Shown here piece after piece: positions 5,540 to 6,937 of a stretch of 6,937 nt of DNA (its first letter is position 1; each line of letters opens with the position of its first letter). The stretch lies in the NCBI GenBank assembly GCA_947581885.1, contig CANPWF010000090.1, positions 1 to 6,937 on the forward strand, in the 5' to 3' direction. The translations under genes were made by a program, and so were the position numbers. This DNA comes from an uncultured Clostridia bacterium. Lineage in GTDB: Bacteria; Bacillota; Clostridia; Christensenellales; Borkfalkiaceae. Under the pieces are notes generated by a model. It saw nothing but the letters and a program-made list of their open reading frames with translations. It ran no database searches and had not been told where the DNA came from.

Positions 5540-6079
5540 TCATCGCAGGAAGGATAGTCCCTCGGAGAGGGGTTTGCGACGTTTTTCGCGGATAGTATTC
5601 TCGGCGGGGTAGCCGAGGGCGACGAGTTCGGGGATCAAAACGTCTTGCGGAATGCCGAGGAGGGGATGCAGTGCCGTCTCGTTCTTCCAGCCGAGGATAC
5701 AGCTCCCGACTCCCGCCGCCTTCGCCGCCAGAATCAGGTGGGCGGTGAGGATGCCGATGTCGTTTTCGATATAGGGGTTGGGAACGTGATTCCCGCCGAA
5801 GTTGAACGTCCGTCCGCGCACGTCCTCGCACACGACGACAATCGCCTGCGCCCTCTTCACGAAGGGCCGTCTCCCTTCCGCGGTGATAAGGTCGATGACT
5901 TCCTTGAATTTTTCGCCCTCGGGCACGAGAAGTTTCCACGGTTGGGCGTTCACCGCCGAGGGGGCGAGGAGCGCGGCGCGGCAAATGCCTTCCACCGTCT
6001 CGTGCGAGAGGGGCGTTTCGGCAAAATCACGGCAACTCTGCCGCTGTAAAAAGAATTTTTCAAGCGTTTTCAGATCCAT
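5540..6079 (-). CDS. Small nitroreductase-family FMN oxidoreductase
   Basis: A 179-residue member of the nitroreductase superfamily: FMN-dependent, usually homodimeric cytosolic enzymes that pass electrons from NAD(P)H to nitro, quinone or other acceptors. FMN-binding signatures are RQSCRDF (13-19), APSAVNAQPWK (39-49), the NDIGILTAHLILAAKAAGVGS helix region (106-126) and a C-terminal GYPAE...REKRRKPLSE segment (157-173). Length is at the short end, as for single-domain clostridial members. The true start is the ATG at 6079, with AGGAG (6087-6091) 7 nt upstream; the longer open frame to 6187 would add a basic tail with no family match. It overlaps the ASCH gene by 20 nt, indicating translational coupling. 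Its physiological substrate cannot be read from sequence. Confidence 0.93.
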   Translation of the reverse strand: MDLKTLEKFFLQRQSCRDFAETPLSHETVEGICRAALLAPSAVNAQPWKLLVPEGEKFKEVIDLITAEGRRPFVKRAQAIVVVCEDVRGRTFNFGGNHVPNPYIENDIGILTAHLILAAKAAGVGSCILGWKNETALHPLLGIPQDVLIPELVALGYPAENTIREKRRKPLSEGLSFLR

Positions 6080-6830
6080 TGTTGTTCTCCTGTACGCGTT
6101 CGATCTCAAAGACGATCGCGGTCTGTTCGTTCGGATAGGTGGTTTTGAGGAATTCTCGCAGCTTCTCGGGCGTTTCGCAGCCCGCAAACGCCGCCCTTTT
6201 GAGGAGTTCTTCGCCCTCTTTGAGCCGCTCGCGTTCCCATTCCGTCTCTTGCGGAGAAGTCCCCAAGAGGGTTCGGAAGGGGAAGGTGTCCGTGCTCTTC
6301 ACCCTGACGAGGCAGTGCTCGTTTCCAAAGAGGAAATCGATGAAATCGTCCTTGCAGACGAGGAGACGCTTTTCGTCGAAGCGGCGGATCTCCACCGTCT
6401 TTTCGCCCGACTTCACGGCTTGGAAGGCGGCGGGGACGAGGTGCATTTCAAAGGTCTCCGCGAGCGTTTCGCGGGGGACGATGCGGGTTTTATCAACGCC
6501 CCGTGGGGGAAGAACGATCTCGCGAGGGGTCTCGCCGAGCAGGCGTTCGCGGTTATCCATGTACCATACGGTGTACGCCATGCCGTTTTTGTTGGGAAGG
6601 CGGAGGGCTTCCGCCATGATCCCGCCCCAAGTCCGCCACGAAAAGCAAGCCATGGTGCCGTCGTTGAGGACGGGCACACCCGAGAGGGCACTGTCGTGAC
6701 TGTTGCCGCCGAACTTGAAGCCGCCTTCGCGGATCGCCTCGATGACGGCGCGGATCACCGATTCTTCGTCGCCCTCATGGACGGGATAGTCGTCCTCGTA
6801 ATAGGTCCAACCGATCACTTGAAATTTCAT
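6060..6830 (-). CDS. ASCH-domain protein with an unassigned N-terminal domain
   Basis: A 256-residue cytosolic protein, first gene of the minus operon. Residues about 127-246 form an ASCH domain, the PUA-related beta-barrel thought to bind RNA or nucleotides: HLVPAAFQAVKSGEKTVEIRR contains the family signature GEKTVEIR (142-149), followed by a basic RFDEKR and a barrel with FIDFLF and CLVRVKS. The N-terminal half (1 to about 95) is not a family I can name; it starts MKFQVIGWTYYEDDYP and contains SWRTWGGIMAEAL (64-76) and GMAYTVWYMDN (83-93), with many aromatics. AAAGG lies 8 nt before the ATG at 6830. No convincing promoter is seen in the 40 nt between the gene and the repeat at 6871. Biochemical role unknown; ASCH proteins include amidohydrolases and nucleases, so an RNA or modified-nucleoside role is possible but unproven. 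Confidence 0.85.
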   Translation of the reverse strand: MKFQVIGWTYYEDDYPVHEGDEESVIRAVIEAIREGGFKFGGNSHDSALSGVPVLNDGTMACFSWRTWGGIMAEALRLPNKNGMAYTVWYMDNRERLLGETPREIVLPPRGVDKTRIVPRETLAETFEMHLVPAAFQAVKSGEKTVEIRRFDEKRLLVCKDDFIDFLFGNEHCLVRVKSTDTFPFRTLLGTSPQETEWERERLKEGEELLKRAAFAGCETPEKLREFLKTTYPNEQTAIVFEIERVQENNNGSENA

Positions 6831-6870
6831 CTTGATAACCTTTCGGCTGTTTGAAGTTCGCTTTCGTTTT

Positions 6871-6922
6871 ACACTTGCTTCCCCCTATGGGGGGAAGTGT
6901 CCCGAAGGGACGAAAGGGGTCG
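6871..6922. repeat. Double-hairpin GC-rich intergenic repeat, right copy
   Basis: CTTCCCCC (6878-6885) pairs with GGGGGAAG (6890-6897), and ACACTT (6871-6876) can alternatively extend the stem with AAGTGT (6895-6900). A second small hairpin follows (GTCCC GAA GGGAC, 6899-6911), then a G-run GAAAGGGGTCG. The order matches the copy at 13-65 and the orientation is the same. It stands upstream of the minus operon. The last 15 bases of the window hold nothing I can name. Confidence 0.55.
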
Positions 6923-6937
6923 CATACATTCGACATC

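Noticed and set aside
5072..5557. Plus-strand frame of 161 codons
   Set aside because: It is antisense to the BRO-N/Fic gene and shows no domain or ribosome site.
5802..6854. Plus-strand frame of 350 codons
   Set aside because: It is antisense to the ASCH and nitroreductase genes, which have clear family motifs and ribosome sites; this frame has neither.

Overview
The window looks like a gut-type Clostridia (Firmicutes) chromosome segment of moderate to high GC. The evidence is near-consensus TTGACA/TATAAT promoters, AGGAGG-type ribosome binding sites, a metK-bioY pair and double-hairpin intergenic repeats at both edges. The taxon is an inference; no rRNA or tRNA gene is present. I see no IS element, CRISPR array, phage structural gene or origin.

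Left part (about 1-2690) is a compact cassette. A small Cro/CI-type repressor (minus strand) faces an operon on the plus strand. The operon has one excellent promoter with a palindromic operator filling its -35/-10 spacer and a second operator copy 29 bp away. It encodes an unrecognised 242-aa protein, a radical SAM/SPASM enzyme with a PqqD-like N-terminal domain, and, overlapping the enzyme's stop codon, a 36-codon reading frame with a perfect Shine-Dalgarno. The peptide has three cysteines in its C-terminal half (CNC...C). A GC-rich hairpin closes the unit. The simplest reading is a self-contained, repressor-controlled RiPP (ribosomally made, modified peptide) locus whose precursor gene is easy to miss. 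I do not recognise the precursor family. No exporter or protease is present in the window.

Middle part (2718-4518) is housekeeping. metK (S-adenosylmethionine synthetase) has its own consensus promoter and a short leader with no room for a riboswitch. It overlaps bioY (biotin transporter substrate-binding subunit) by 11 nt. MetK makes the co-substrate of the radical SAM enzyme next door, but separate transcription signals suggest that proximity, not co-regulation, explains the arrangement.

Right part (4562-6830) is a minus-strand operon read right to left: an ASCH-domain protein with an unassigned N-terminal half, a small nitroreductase overlapping it by 20 nt, and a BRO-N/Fic fusion. The Fic protein has the full HPFx[DE]GNGRxxR motif and a C-terminal SxxxE inhibitory-type tail ending in E instead of G/N. 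A hairpin at 4562-4593 separates this operon from the convergent bioY.
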